A DNA stretch of 64,000 nt from Siphonodentalium dalli (GCA_032622095.1 CP136061.1:250613582-250677581); one strand, 5' to 3'. Shown: positions 24,480-35,763, numbered from the stretch's first letter. The notes: generated by a model not told the origin, from the sequence alone. Translations and numbers: made by a program.

Positions 24480-25340
24480 TGACAGGTTCTACCTGATAAT
24501 TGTGCGACAGTACAGTCGCGTTACTTTATACGTCAACATTGGTCATTATCACCCAACAAATTTATTTCGGTCTATCGTATCAACCGCCTGACTAAGTGTC
24601 AACATTGGTCTTTATCGCTCCACTAATTTTTATCGTCTCATCGGTATGAATTCCATATCCAATTATCCACATATAACCAACCGAACCTCTAATCCCGGTC
24701 CAATTTTTTTTTTTCATCGCTATAGTCAAGTTACGTAATATTTTATCATGTGATACTTGTACTTATATGTCTATGGTATTACTATAATATACGGTATACG
24801 TATATCAATTGCTATTCCTTTCTATATAATCCTGGTGCCATCTATAGAGATAGAGATAATTTCAGACCCCCCCCCCCAATTTTATATCATTGCTGCTACA
24901 GTACAGCCGCGATGCATCACATGGCAACATTGAACGCTATCGCTCTACTAATTTATGTCAGTTCATCGTTCCCCTTTTTCTCCGAGTCTATTTAACCAAC
25001 CCAACATCTAATCCCGGCCTAAATTATTATTTTTATTTTCATCCGTATACCGTAGTTGTGTTACATACATATTTTTATCATTTGATTCCAATTTGCATTG
25101 TACCACTATAGAAGTCCATAAATGACTATTCTGGCACTATATAGAGATAACTAAGATTATGACACCCCCCCCCCCCCCCCATTTTATAGCCTTGTTGCAA
25201 CAGTAGAGTTGAGATGCATGATATGTCAACATTGGTCGTTATCGCTCTACAAATTTATATCGGTTCAACCCTTAGTTCCCTGTATCGCCCACTCCTCCCT
25301 CAATTTATTTTTTCATTTGTATTATAGTCTCGTTACGTAC
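24480..25340. repeat. Degenerate tandem repeats, about 300-bp period
   Basis: CAACATTGGTCNTTATCGCTC-like segments recur near 24534, 24596, 24930 and 25224, each preceded by an ACAGTA(C/G)AG word and, in two cases, by a C tract (near 24867 and 25165). No coding potential. Confidence 0.55.
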
Positions 25341-25532
25341 ATATTTTATCTCTTGTAACTTTTGCTTCAACATGCCGAGTTCTGCTGCAGACGATACAAA
25401 ACTGACAACATTTCGAAATGTAAGCAGGCTTCAAACTCATTTTATCCAAGAAACTTGTGTATAAGGTGTACTCGCATTTGTTGCGTTAAAAACCAAAGGT
25501 CCCAAGTCAAGGTCCAAAATCCCCAACACACT

Positions 25533-25845
25533 GATGTGAGGTTTAATGATAACTCACATCTACATAACCTAACCAATATAAGGATGTGAGGTGTAATGAT
25601 AACTCCATCCACATACAGTAATGTCCAAAGTAATTGACCACTTAACCACAGCAGAATTATGGGTAATTTTTCAGGATTTTAAATCCTGAAAAATTACCAA
25701 TAATTCTGCTGTGGTTAAGTGGTCAATTACTTTGGGCATTACTGTAACCAATATATGGATGTGAGGTTTAATGATAACTCTATCCACATAATCAATATAT
25801 GGGTGTGATATTTAATGATAACGCCATCAACATAACTAAAACTAT
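25533..25845. repeat. Short minisatellite interrupted by an F element
   Basis: Units of GGATGTGAGGTTTAATGATA followed by ACTC, a CATC word and ACATAACCAATATAT, about 45-60 bp long, lie on both sides of the F insertion at 25616-25744. Confidence 0.7.
25616..25744. mobile_element. Short F-family perfect foldback
   Basis: A 129-bp near-perfect inverted repeat with CAGTAATG/CATTACTG tips and TA on both flanks. It keeps only the outer arm; the two GGATTTAAATCC halves meet with no loop. Outer sequence TTGACCACTTAACC differs from the usual TCGACTCCTTAACC, so it is a distinct subfamily. Confidence 0.8.
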
Positions 25846-25956
25846 GTGTGAAAATTAAATAAAAAAATTAAATTCCATGATGGCGTCCAATATGGACTAT
25901 CTAATTCTGCTCCAAAAACATGTATATTCAATATATGGATGTTTATTGGATGGGGG

Positions 25957-25993
25957 GGGGGGGGGGGATGGGGGGGGGATGGGGGGGGGGGGG
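25957..25993 (+). repeat. G-run tract
   Basis: Several runs of 9 or more G separated by AT. Could form G-quadruplexes, and is also a likely site of assembly length error. Confidence 0.7.
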
Positions 25994-26214
25994 AGAAACC
26001 GATTATTTCAATGATATTTTAATTCACTGGGATCCAAAACCCGACCTACGGGAGCGCGCTTCGCGCACGACTGTATCTTAAGCATATGTGCATATTTAAT
26101 AAGCCAACAATTGGAATCCCAACAGAGAAGACTGGCGTAGGTCCCTTGCGCATAGACATCGTTGATGATCTCTATGGGAAACCAACTTGACATTTAATAG
26201 ACAATTTCGATTAA

Positions 26215-26705
26215 TTGCAATAACTTAAGGAATCTCTAATTGAGCTCAAGCCCAATAAGAATATTCCTTCAGTTATTGTGCTTAAGCGCAGTTAGAGATA
26301 CCTTATGGCGCTTAAGCACAATGTGATATTCCTGTGCAATAAGGAATATTCTTATTGCACTTAAGTGTAATAAGACATTCCTTATTACACGTAAGCGAAA
26401 TTACATCAATATTGCACTTAAGCGCAATTAATATCTCTCTCATTAGATCACCCTTGTGCAAATAGTAGAATAATCCTATATTTGTTCCACCCATTGTACC
26501 ATGGAGATGGACTACACCACCTGAATTATAGGGAGTTTATGTTCTATATATAATATATTCCCTATTAATAGATTCCTTATTGGGTTTTATTATATAAGCG
26601 CAATTTGTAAATTCCATTATTGCGCTTAAGCACAGTTAAATATATCCTTATTGCGCTTAATCACAATAGAGATTCCCTTATTGTGCTTAAGCGCAATTAG
26701 CTCTT
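26215..26705. repeat. Cluster of TTGCGCTTAAGCGCAA palindromes
   Basis: About nine imperfect copies of TTGYRCTTAAGYRCAAT lie near 26278, 26304, 26346, 26382, 26414, 26595, 26616, 26650 and 26680, separated by AAGGAATATTC or ATTCCTTATT-type spacers. The centre CTTAAG is the most constant part. No known element is recognised. Confidence 0.65.
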
Positions 26706-27137
26706 CTTGCGATTAATTAAAAAAAAAGTTCTAATTGTATTGTAACTATTGTTTTGTCCTTTAATATTTCCCATACATCATGTACACATATATTATGCTA
26801 GAATGGTACTATTATTACTAATACCACTCGTAGTAGATAATACCACCTTACTGTCAATATCCTATCATGGTTAGTTTCAAACCATAACGTTAATTGTTAT
26901 TACTATGTGTGTACTGTACATGTACATCAGTCATCAATTAATAATATTTTGCTATTTTGCATGCGAAGTGGAAGACCCTCCAATAGCTTATCAATACCAC
27001 TCGGGACAGTGGGTGTTTTTCCTCAATTAATTGAATTTCTTGTTGGCTTAAAACACCTTAGAATAAGAGAAATAATGTAATTCTAAATGCTAAACTGACT
27101 GCAGGCAGTTATCGTGTTGTATTTTGTTGCAAATTTT
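26706..27137. other. AT-rich DNA, nothing recognised
   Basis: No exon or repeat ends seen. Confidence 0.4.
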
Positions 27138-28200
27138 TAAATCCAAGATGACCGCTGGAAGCCATGTTTTTTTGGCCGAATGATCCCAAAATGACTTGTT
27201 CCTATTTCAGTGTTTCCGCTAGGGGGTAGGGGAATGGGGCCGGTTTGTAGATAGGGGAAAACACGAACACCTGCTTCGAAAATTTAGAAAAGTGCAACAC
27301 TAGAAATGCATTGTCCAGCACGCCCAGAACGCGAATTAAGATTATAATTCTGGTATGTATACATTCTCAAAATTAAAACAAGAAATGTAACAATTTACAT
27401 CGTTTATGTGATACAACAGTCAGTCAATTAAGTTGATTAACCACATTATTGTGGTTGAACTGAGTGAAATAAAAACAAACTTTTAACTGAGACTAGCTTT
27501 AGATTTATTTTTTATTTCCGGTGGGTAGAATAATTAAATGTACTATGATATTTCGTACCAGTTAAAATTCAACTATACCCTTGAGGAGGTGCCTCGCCAA
27601 GTCATCAAGGGAAGTTCATGACCAACAGTAACATTCACTCATCTTTTAAAAATTCATTCGATCTACGAACACTGGTTTAAAAAGCTCGGAACTATTTTGT
27701 TGTCGCATTCAATCATTTGGGGTCACACAATTGAAATTACCTCGAGAGAATTGCTGCTATCAGCGGGAAAGTGTTGGCTATGATGCTTCATTGGGCGGGA
27801 GAGGGGGGGTCACACAATTGATATTGACTCGCGATAATTGCTATCGGCGGGAAAGATATATACTTGGTAACCAACGAAGCTATGACGCTTCATTGGTAGA
27901 GTTACGTCACAAATATCGCATTCGCATCGTACACAAAATATATCGTTTCCGGCTATATATTACGAATCAATATACTGAAGGTTTTAAGGTTACACGAAAT
28001 TCCAGGGTTTTCAAGGAGTTTGCATTAAAACAAAGGGTTCAAGTGCCCTGGGAGGCGAATGCGTCAGGGGAAAATCAGAGAAAAACTTGGCTAGGGGAAA
28101 ACTTGGCTAGGGGAACGGGGCCGTCAAAGGGACCCCCTGCCGGTATAGCGGAATCCCTGCCTATTTACATGTCAACATTAACATCCATGACAAATTGTAT
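27138..28200 (+). repeat. Single Helitron-type core-repeat unit, split by a hAT element
   Basis: 27138-27207 (AATCCAAGATGACCGCTGG, CATGTTTTTTTGGCCGAATG) and 28160-28200 (ACATGTCAACATTAACATCC) are two halves of the core unit forming the array at 54.8-57.85 kb. The 952-bp hAT insertion separates them. Confidence 0.7.
27208..28159. mobile_element. Non-autonomous hAT-like element, 952 bp
   Basis: Tips CAGTGTTTCCGCTAGGGGG and complement of CAGGGATTCCGCTA. Flush 7-bp duplication CCTATTT at 27201-27207 and 28160-28166. An internal direct repeat of about 85 bp (GGTCACACAATTGA...GCTTCATTGG) spans 27719-27895. No transposase; the long frame starting at 27731 runs out through the right end into a C tract and is not credible. 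Confidence 0.7.
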
Positions 28201-28947
28201 GCATAGAAATTCATATACAGCTGTTTACAGTGAGTTCCCAACACCCCCCCCCCCCCCCCCCCCGCAAATCTCTGTTTTAGTGTTAAAACGGGGGTGGGTG
28301 TCCAAAAATGGTCTGAATTTTTTTTGGACGTGGGGGTGGGTGGGTCCCAACAAGTGTCGAAAGGTAAAAATCAGCATACGTGCCTGAAAAAAATTCCGAC
28401 CCCCCCCCCCCCTGATTATTACAGCGAATCGGCTTCTTTTATGAGAAGCAAACTAAGAATCATGCTTCTGATTCTCGTCATATTTTAAGCTCTGGTTAAA
28501 TAACAGAAAGTTGTAATTAATAGAATGAAACGCTTCACATGAGAAGATTTCAAAGAAATTCTCCTCTTATTTAACCTGACAATAGAGCTAATGACCCGAT
28601 GAATTTCATTGGATGAAAAAGACAAGATGCCTGGGGAATACCCAACAAAAGGCAGACAGAGCAGTGTTAAAAGCTTTGTTCCGAGGGTCCAAACTCTTTG
28701 GGGTAGTCAAAATGCAGAGAACCAGAGAAAAATCAATGGATGAAATTCTATGTTCTCGCTCTCCGGGCGTATCTTATTGATCAAAATCGAAGACTGGATG
28801 ACAAATTATCTCAAGTCATGTATTCAGTAACGCAATCATATATGATGAATGCGATCCAGACATGCTACCCTGACAATCTGATTCAGCCGTTCTGATTCAG
28901 TTCTTATCAGTCAGACGTAATAAAGTGCATATGAACTTATACAGAAA
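28201..28947. other. Intergenic DNA with C tracts
   Basis: Poly-C runs near 28246 and 28400. No exon recognised. Confidence 0.4.
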
Positions 28948-29420
28948 AAATTATTGATTATGATTCATATTCACAGACAAAACGATAATACAACTGCTGA
29001 AGGATTCCATTGGTGAGAATTGTTCAGATAATAATAGAGTTTGACAAACGGCCTATGGTTGTTTGTTCAATTTATAATCTGAACATTTCCTGAGGGATAA
29101 CTACAGCTGAAGTGGTCACTCTCACCAAAAAAAGTGCTAGTCGGAAATATGGCTTGTTGCCTTTCATCGGAAAGCTCTCAGTAATCCTGAAAAGTTACCA
29201 ATAATTCTGCTGTGGTTAAGGAGTCGATTACTTAGGGCATTAATGTATACAGAAGAATTATTGATTATGATTCCTATTCACAGACGAAACGATAATAAAA
29301 CTGCTCAAGGATTCCTTTCCATTGGTGAGATTTGTTCAGATAATAATAATGTGAAACAGCCTACATGTATGGTTGTTGTTTGTTGAATTTATAATCTGAA
29401 CATTTCCTGAGGGATAACTG
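28948..29420 (-). repeat. Duplicated PB-D-related segment
   Basis: TTATTGATTATGATTC...ATTCACAGAC and downstream CTGAACATTTCCTGAGGGAT occur at 28948-29100 and 29256-29420, about 310 bp apart. An F-family fragment lies between them. Confidence 0.65.
29132..29247. mobile_element. Internally deleted F-family MITE
   Basis: Contains AGTCGGAAATATGGCTTG, ATCGGAAAGCTCTCA and the right arm to AGGGCATTAATG; the left tip is missing. Confidence 0.65.
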
Positions 29421-30335
29421 CTCATCAATGATGCTTTAGTATAGAAAGGGTTAAACAAAACACCACACCATTGTCCCCTAAGTATAGAAAGGGTTAAACT
29501 TATTAACTGAACATTTCATGAGGGATAACTACTCATCAATGATGCTTTAGCAGGGCATATATTTCATCTGATTTTGCGAGAATCCATACATACTTTTTCA
29601 CGAGAATCCAGGGTAATTTGCGAGAATATTTACCAGAATCTAGGTTTGGATTCTCGCCGAAATGTAAGCCCTGTTTAGTATAGAAAGGGCTAAACTTATT
29701 ATCTGAACATGTCCTATGGGATAACTACTCATCATTGATGCTTTAATATAGAAAGAATTAAACTTATTATCTGAACATGTCCTATGGGATAACTACTCAT
29801 CATTGGTGCATTAATATAGAAAGAATTAAACTTATTATTATCTGAACATGTCCTATGGGATAACTACTCATCATTGATCCTTTAATATAGAAAGGGGTAA
29901 ACATATTATCTGAACATGTCCTATGGGATAACTACTCATCATTGGTGCTTTAATATACAAAGGATTAAACTTATTATCTGAACATTCCCAATGGGATAAC
30001 AACTCATCAATGATGCTTTAATAGAAAGGATTAAACTTATTATCTGAACATTTCCTATGGGATAATTACTCATCAATGATGCTTTAGTATAGCAAGGGTT
30101 AAACTTATTATCTGAACATTTTTAGAGGGATAATACTCATCAATGAGTATTTTGTAAAGAAAGGGTTAAACTTATTATCTGAACATTTCCTAAGGGATAG
30201 CTACTCATCAATGAGTATTTAGTAAAGAAAGGGTTAAACTTATTATCTGAACATTTTTCGAGGGATAACTACTCATCAATGAGTATTTAGCAAAGAATGG
30301 GTTAATACTGATTGATGAGTATTTGGTGAAGAAAG
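29421..30335 (-). repeat. PB-D-derived 68-bp array, reverse orientation
   Basis: Repeats of AGAAAGGGTTAAACTTATTA then TCTGAACATTTCC..GGGATAACTACTCATCAATG, period about 68 bp, roughly a dozen units of varying divergence. Same unit as 2170-2763 in opposite orientation. A 123-bp hAT-like MITE interrupts it at 29551. Confidence 0.8.
29551..29673. mobile_element. 123-bp hAT-like MITE, 5-bp duplication
   Basis: Tips CAGGGC/GCCCTG with internal GCGAGAATC repeats. TTTAG at 29546-29550 and 29674-29678; the uninterrupted host consensus GCTTTAGTATAG shows that exactly 5 bp were duplicated. A relative lies at 46822-46958. Confidence 0.7.
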
Positions 30336-30340
30336 TATAA

Positions 30341-30430
30341 TCTCTTTCATGACCGGAGCTGTGCTGGTGCAGCATTAATGATCCTCTCATAGGGAGCCTC
30401 GCATATACAATGTATAAGAGAATGCTTGTA
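30341..30430 (+). mobile_element. PB-C MITE fragment
   Basis: CTTTCATGACCGGAGCTG, GCTGGTGCAGCATTAA and one palindrome arm pair; the middle and right end are deleted. Confidence 0.6.
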
Positions 30431-30539
30431 TCAACTGAGCCGAGGCAAGTGTTGGGACAAAAAGAAACTCCGTGGGCTGAAAGTTTAGTAGTAAAACAAG
30501 GACCAGAGATAGTAAAGACTATTGTAATAGCTATATTAA

Positions 30540-30798
30540 CCCTTTCATGATGGGAGCTGCGCTGGTGCAGCATTAAAGATCATGCACCATGCAGTGCAGT
30601 ATCATATACATGCGAGTCTCCCATAGAGAGCCTCGCATATATAGAAGAATGCACTGGCAAACAAGGTCAAGGTAAATATTGTTAGGCAAATGTATTCGCT
30701 TATATATGTGAGGCTCCATATGGGAGACTCACATGTATAAGAGAAGGCATCGGCACATGGTTTTAACAAAATTTCAGTAAGCTCCAGTGATGGAAGGG
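30540..30798 (+). mobile_element. PB-C MITE
   Basis: TTAA at 30536-30539, then CCCTTTCATGATGGGAGCTG. Two palindromes with the ACAAGGTCAAGGTAAATATT spacer typical of the family. Right end GCTCCAGTGATGGAAGGG, where the TTAA has decayed. Confidence 0.7.
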
Positions 30799-30840
30799 AA
30801 CATAACTACAGAATCGAGTTGCTTTTAATGTATTTCTTGA

Positions 30841-31304
30841 AAGCCTTGAAATAATGTGTTTGTCATTTGCAGAATGAAGTCCCCAGATGGTGAATTTAGT
30901 GACGCTATCCCGCACGGTGGGCTAGCATCACAAAAATCACACTTTGGGAACCTCATTCTGCTAAGACCTAGACTGTTATGGGAGACATAGGATCAGATTG
31001 AAGTTCCCCAGTTGAAGTTGGTGATGTAAACCCATTAGTTACATGTACCTAACATTGTTTTTAGTAATCTTTTCCCTTCTGTTCAGTTTCTATATCTATA
31101 TTAAGATAAAATGCATAATCGAGGTGACTAAAGGGTGAACATCGCCAACTTCAACTGGGGACTTCAATCCCAACCCAGGCCTCCCATAGCAGTTGAGGCC
31201 AAGCAGAATGATGTTGTCAAAGGGATAATTTGGAATAGCGTCACTAAATTCACCCTCTGGGAACCTCATTCTGCAAATGACAGGACACACCATTTTAAGT
31301 CTTG
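30841..31304. mobile_element. E-family hAT-like MITE
   Basis: Tips AAGCCTTGAAATAATGTG and TTTTAAGTCTTG, with ATTTGCAGAATGA arms at both stems. The flanking 8-mers are too diverged to call. Confidence 0.65.
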
Positions 31305-31366
31305 TATTCATGCTTATTTTTAGGAAACCTATTCACTTTTTTATTTAGATTCTATCGTATAATATA

Positions 31367-31531
31367 CAGTAATGCCCAAAATAACCGACTCCTTAACCAC
31401 AGCAGAATTATGGGTAACTTTTCAGGATTTAGTCGGAAATATGGCTTGTTGCCATTCATCGGAAAGCTCACAGTGAAAAGTTACCCATAATTCTGCTGTG
31501 GTTAAGGAGTCGTTTATTTAGGGCATTACTG
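31367..31531. mobile_element. F-family MITE, copy a of a duplicated trio
   Basis: CAGTAATGCCC...GGGCATTACTG; TA on both flanks; asymmetric deletion of the inner part of the right arm (CTCACAGTGAAAAGTTACC). Confidence 0.75.
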
Positions 31532-31764
31532 TAACATGTTTAGAACAAGAATTTCTACATAAAAAACTCTATTTCGTTTGATATTGAATTCTTAAAGCAT
31601 TTATTTCATATAGTTTTGATTTTTAAGAGGGACACAATAAATTATTTTGTTATTTTTTCAATAACAAAACGATATTCTATGGTGGTTATACGACTAGTTA
31701 ACTTGTCAAATTTGGTTTTCAACATTTTCTCAACAGAACGAAGCAGAAAACGACGTTAAATTAA

Positions 31765-31929
31765 GAGTAATGCTCTAAATAATCGACCTCTTAACTACAA
31801 CAGAATTATGGGTAACTTTTCAGGATTTAGTCAGAAATATGGCTTGTTGCCATTCATCGGAAAGCTCTCAGTGAAAAGTTACCCATAATTCTGCTGTGGT
31901 TAAAGAGTCGTTTATTTAGGGCATTACTG
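31765..31929. mobile_element. F-family MITE, copy b
   Basis: Same internal deletion as 31367-31531, so it arose by duplication rather than transposition. Confidence 0.7.
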
Positions 31930-32161
31930 TAACATGTTTAGAACAAGAATTTCTACATAAAAAACTCTATTTCGTTTGATATTGAATTCTTAAAGCATTT
32001 ATTTCATATAGTTTTGATTTTTAAGAGGGACACAATAAATTATTTTGTTATTTTTTCAATAACAAAACGATATTCTATGGTGGTTATACGACTAGTTAAC
32101 TTGTCAAATTTGGTTTTCAACATTTTCTCAACAGAACGAAGTAGAAAACGACATTAAATTA

Positions 32162-32353
32162 GAGTAATGCTCTAAATAATCGACCTCTTAACCACAACAG
32201 AATTATGGGTAACTTTTCAGGATTTAGTCGGAAATATGGCTTGTTTCCATTCATCGGAAAGCTCTCAACAACATGCCATATTTCTGACTAAATCCTGAAA
32301 AGTTACCCATAATTCTGCTGTGGTTAAGGAGTCAATTATTTAGCACATTACAG
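32162..32353. mobile_element. F-family MITE, copy c
   Basis: Longer arms than copies a and b (retains CAACATGCCATATTTCTGAC); right tip degraded to CACATTACAGG. Confidence 0.65.
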
Positions 32354-32500
32354 GATATGTTTTATGTTGTTGTTGTTGTAACTGAAGGTCTGGAACACTG
32401 AATGTATCTTTAAACACTACCGGTACATATATATGTGGCATTAAAAAATGAATATTATGAAAGAAACCACAAGATAATAAGTACATGTATACAAGTATAC

Positions 32501-32753
32501 GTAAATCATATACTTATAATCAATGATAATCTCACATAACAATTAGTACATAATATACTGCACTTATGGTAACATATACTTCTTCAATGATAAAGCTCAC
32601 ATGCCCATTGACTGAGATGGACTGTACGTAAATCATATACTTATAATCAATGATAACCTCGCATAACTATTAGTTCATAATATACTGCACTTGTGGTAAC
32701 ATATACTTCTTCAATGATAAACCTCACATGCCCATTGACTGAGATGTACTTTC
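32501..32753. repeat. 127-bp tandem duplication
   Basis: GTAAATCATATACTTATAAT at 32501 recurs at 32628 with the following sequence through CCCATTGACTGAGATG. Confidence 0.8.
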
Positions 32754-33256
32754 CAGACGCTTCAGCAGTACAAGAAACAACATAATATTGATCGAGGAGC
32801 TTTGCTTGAATGATGGATGGTGTATGTATGAGCACATCAAAGGGGCGGCAATTAATGATGAACGCTCAAAGAAAGTGTGATTGACTGAATGAATTGGTGC
32901 CTACTTCCCCCAATAGAGTAGTAATATGTACTATCTGTATTACCAGAGTCGTGTTATGAAAGCAAAATCTGTAGTTAATGATGTGGTCAGAATTCAATAA
33001 GAGATATGTCTGGGGAAACACAAGACTTGGTGGGACAATACTGCCGCATAATTGAACTTTATATTCAAGAATTTTGTGAACTGCTGGTTTTGATTCACAG
33101 TGTTGGTGCTAACCCTTCCAGGATGGGAGCTACACTGGTGCAGCATTAAACATCCTCAAAGGCCATTGAAGTGGGTTCATGTGAAATAACATAAAAGGCT
33201 ATAAAATAACTCTCATAAACAAGTACATGAAAAAATATATTTCCTTTGTTTTTATT
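32754..33256. other. Intergenic DNA with a PB-C scrap
   Basis: 33113-33150 (CCCTTCCAGGATGGGAGCTA, TGGTGCAGCATTAAA) is a PB-C 5' fragment. An AAGGCC..TGAAGTGGGTTCATG segment at 33159-33202 recurs at 33728-33769, bracketing the next element. Confidence 0.5.
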
Positions 33257-33727
33257 TTCATGGCGGGAGGGGCAAGCCTTGAAATAGTGTGTCTGTCATT
33301 TGCAGAATGAGGTCCCCAGAGGGTGAATTTAGTGATGCTACCCCCGCATAGCGGGCTAGCATAACCAAATTCACCCTCTGGGGACCTCATTCTGCTTACA
33401 CCTCAGCAGAATGAGGTTCCCAGAGGGTGAATTTGGTGATGCTAGCCCGCAATGCGGGGTACTAAATTCACCCTCTGAGGACCTCATTCTGCAAATGACA
33501 GACACCCTATTTCAAGGCTTGGGGAGCGGCTCTGGTGCAGCATTAAAGATGCTGTGCCAGTGCATTCCCATAGGGAGCCTCACATATATAAGAGAATACA
33601 CTGGCTTACAAGGTCAAGGTTAGGCCAAAGTATTCTCGTATATATGTCAGGCTTCCGATGGTAGACACTCGCATATATAAGAGAATACATTGGCACAGGG
33701 TTTTTGCAAAATTTCAGGAAGCTCCCA
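33257..33727 (+). mobile_element. PB-C MITE carrying a nested E element
   Basis: PB-C 5' sequence (TTTTCATGGCGGGAGGGG) is interrupted at 33273 and resumes at 33522 with GGGAGCGGCTCTGGTGCAGC. Two degenerate palindromes follow, then CACAGGGTTTTTGCAAAATT and AGGAAGCTCCC. Confidence 0.75.
33273..33521. mobile_element. Compact E-family MITE nested in PB-C
   Basis: Tips CAAGCCTTGAAATAGTGTG and complement; two stem-loops. The flanking GGGAGGGG/GGGAGCGG (7 of 8) corresponds to the PB-C consensus at that point, confirming an 8-bp duplication. Confidence 0.85.
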
Positions 33728-33774
33728 AGGCCTTTGAAGTGGGTTCATGCGAAATAACATAAAAGTCTAAAATT

Positions 33775-33960
33775 GAAAGTGTCAATGACACTGTAGCTCA
33801 ACTTGGAAAGGGAATAATTTCATGCGTTATAGTCAATGGAGGGATTAGGAATGCGGAAAGTTGAAATGTCTAAGTAATACCAGATTATCAACATGAAGAT
33901 ATATATATATAAATTAAATCAAAGATGGTTGCTGGCGGCTATGTTTTCCAATGAAATTCA
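33775..33960 (+). mobile_element. 5' end fragment of a Helitron-like core-repeat element
   Basis: GTGTCAATGACACTGTAGCT and CAACTTGG match the 5' end of the element starting near 54690, and the following 90 bp align with it. A weak core-repeat match (AAGATGGTTGCTGGCGGC) follows near 33926. Confidence 0.65.
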
Positions 33961-34137
33961 AAAACATTTCATAACTTCCATCTAAAAAGATCAATATCAA
34001 GATTAAGTCTGGTGAATGACAATTCACTTCTCTAACATTCATATGTCACACAGACCTTTTTAAATAGTAGTAATGTAAATGCTTTAAATACCATTGCTTT
34101 GTTAAAGACATATTATCTTTACCAATGTTGAGCTTAA

Positions 34138-34530
34138 CACCTTTACCCAACAAACCGGCCAAAACCGGCCAAATAAAGCTTCAACAGCCTAAAATATCTT
34201 CAGTCTGTCTCAATAGAACCATACAAATGTGGATATCATTGGAACCGGCTCCTTGACCACATTGTGATAGTTACAGTTATGCCCTGTGCCAATGCATTCT
34301 CTTATATATGCGAGTCGACCATAGGTCACCTCGCATATATAAGAGAATGCATTGGCCTAAAAAAAAACTTTTTTTAACACTTTTTACCATTTTTTCTTAT
34401 ATTCTTTAACAATTTTATAATTTTTAATGTATTAAGCCAATGCATTCTCTTATATATGCGAGGCGACCTATGGTCGACTCGCATATATAAGAGAATGCAT
34501 TGGCACAGGGCCCTTCTGTTGGGTAAAGGG
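34138..34530 (+). mobile_element. PB-B MITE, copy 3
   Basis: TTAA at 34134-34137 and 34531-34534; left tip mutated to CACCTTTACCCAACA. Palindromes at 34288-34356 and 34436-34504. Confidence 0.85.
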
Positions 34531-34847
34531 TTAATAACCAACTTATTTTTGCTTTTGTGATTAGGAAAAATGATAAATATTCACATTGACACTCTAACAG
34601 GTAACTTTTGTAGCCTTCTGGAGAAAATTGGAAAAAAATATTGAGGCAGGCAAGAAAATCTCAGCCAGGCAGGGTATCGGAAACAAATAGTTTTTTTTTT
34701 TGTTTTGGCCTAACGGTAATACGAACATTATTTGCCCCTCTTTTTAGAAAGCAGTTATGATGCCCAACATCCATACCAAATTTCATCAGATCCGTAAACA
34801 CATGGCTGTCAATATTTTACTGTGAAAAGTAGAGACATAATGAAAAC

Positions 34848-35763
34848 CAAGCCTGCAAATAGTGCGTCTGTCAGAATGAGGTCCCCAGAGGGTGAATTTA
34901 GTGATGCTATCCTGTACAGCGGGATAGTATCACCAAACTCACCCTCTGGGGACCTCATTCTGTATGGCCTCATCTGCTATGGGAGACATAGATTGAAGTT
35001 CCCAAATACGGTGCCGATCATTTGCAGTATGAGGTCCCCAGAGGGTGAATATAGTGACACTATCTCGCAAGGCAGGCTAGCATCACCAAACTCACCCTCT
35101 GGGAAGATCGTACTGCTGGGAAGTATCATAAGTCTCATCATCTTCTCATCTGCGAATTATGTTTTGTATATCATTGAAGCCATTTTGTTGCATCATTACT
35201 CTAGAAGTTATCACTGGTCAATTGTTCCCATTGAACTAGACAGTGTTCAGTTCGGTCTTTGATGATCAACATAAAAGAAACCGCGCATACCGGTACATGT
35301 GCATACATTGAGTTCAGTTCGGGTCATGGAGTTCACTGCTCGTGCACTGGCAGTGGCATCGTTAAGATTCAATAATAAGATTTATTTCGTATTCAATATA
35401 ATTATAATATATATATATCAACAGGACCCCACAAAAAGTTTAACTTGCAAGGGCAGGGCCCTTATGCGGGCCATTCTCCATTATCTTCTGGGAAGTAATA
35501 AAGTACCAAATTAACATTGTTTTTAGTTACTTTTTCCCTTCTGGGAAGTTTCTATATCACCTAATTTGCAGAAGATAAAATTTATAATCAAGGTGACTAA
35601 TGGGTGAACATCAACTACAACTGGGGAACTTCAATCTGATCCTAGGTCTCCAATAGCAGTTGAGGCCTAAGCAGAATGAGGCCCCCAGAGGGTGAATTTG
35701 GTGAATCTAGCCCGCTGTGGGGCCCTCATTCAGCATATGACAGACACACCATTAGCAGACTTG
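34848..35763. mobile_element. E-family MITE with a 370-bp internal insertion
   Basis: Tips CAAGCCTGCAAATAGTG and TTAGCAGACTTG. Flanking ATGAAAAC/ATGAAAAT match at 7 of 8. Between about 35115 and 35480 the E sequence is replaced by foreign DNA. Confidence 0.75.
35340..35480 (-). mobile_element. Possible LINE-type 3' tail
   Basis: Read on the minus strand, GGGCCCTGCCCTTGCAAG leads to an AT-rich end with AATAAATCTTATTATTGAAT, similar in style to the tail at 20583-20703. No coding sequence. Tentative. Confidence 0.3.

Larger units (their letters stand above)
31367..32353. repeat. 399-bp segmental tandem duplication containing F elements
   Basis: AACATGTTTAGAACAAGAAT occurs at 31532 and 31931. 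The 230-bp spacer and the same deleted form of the F element are duplicated; a third F element (32162-32353) closes the block. The order F-spacer-F-spacer-F fits unequal exchange between F copies. Confidence 0.8.

Noticed and set aside
27731-28387. 218-codon plus-strand frame as a gene
   Set aside because: It begins inside a non-autonomous hAT element, crosses its right end and target duplication, and ends in a poly-C-derived proline run. Composition is not protein-like.
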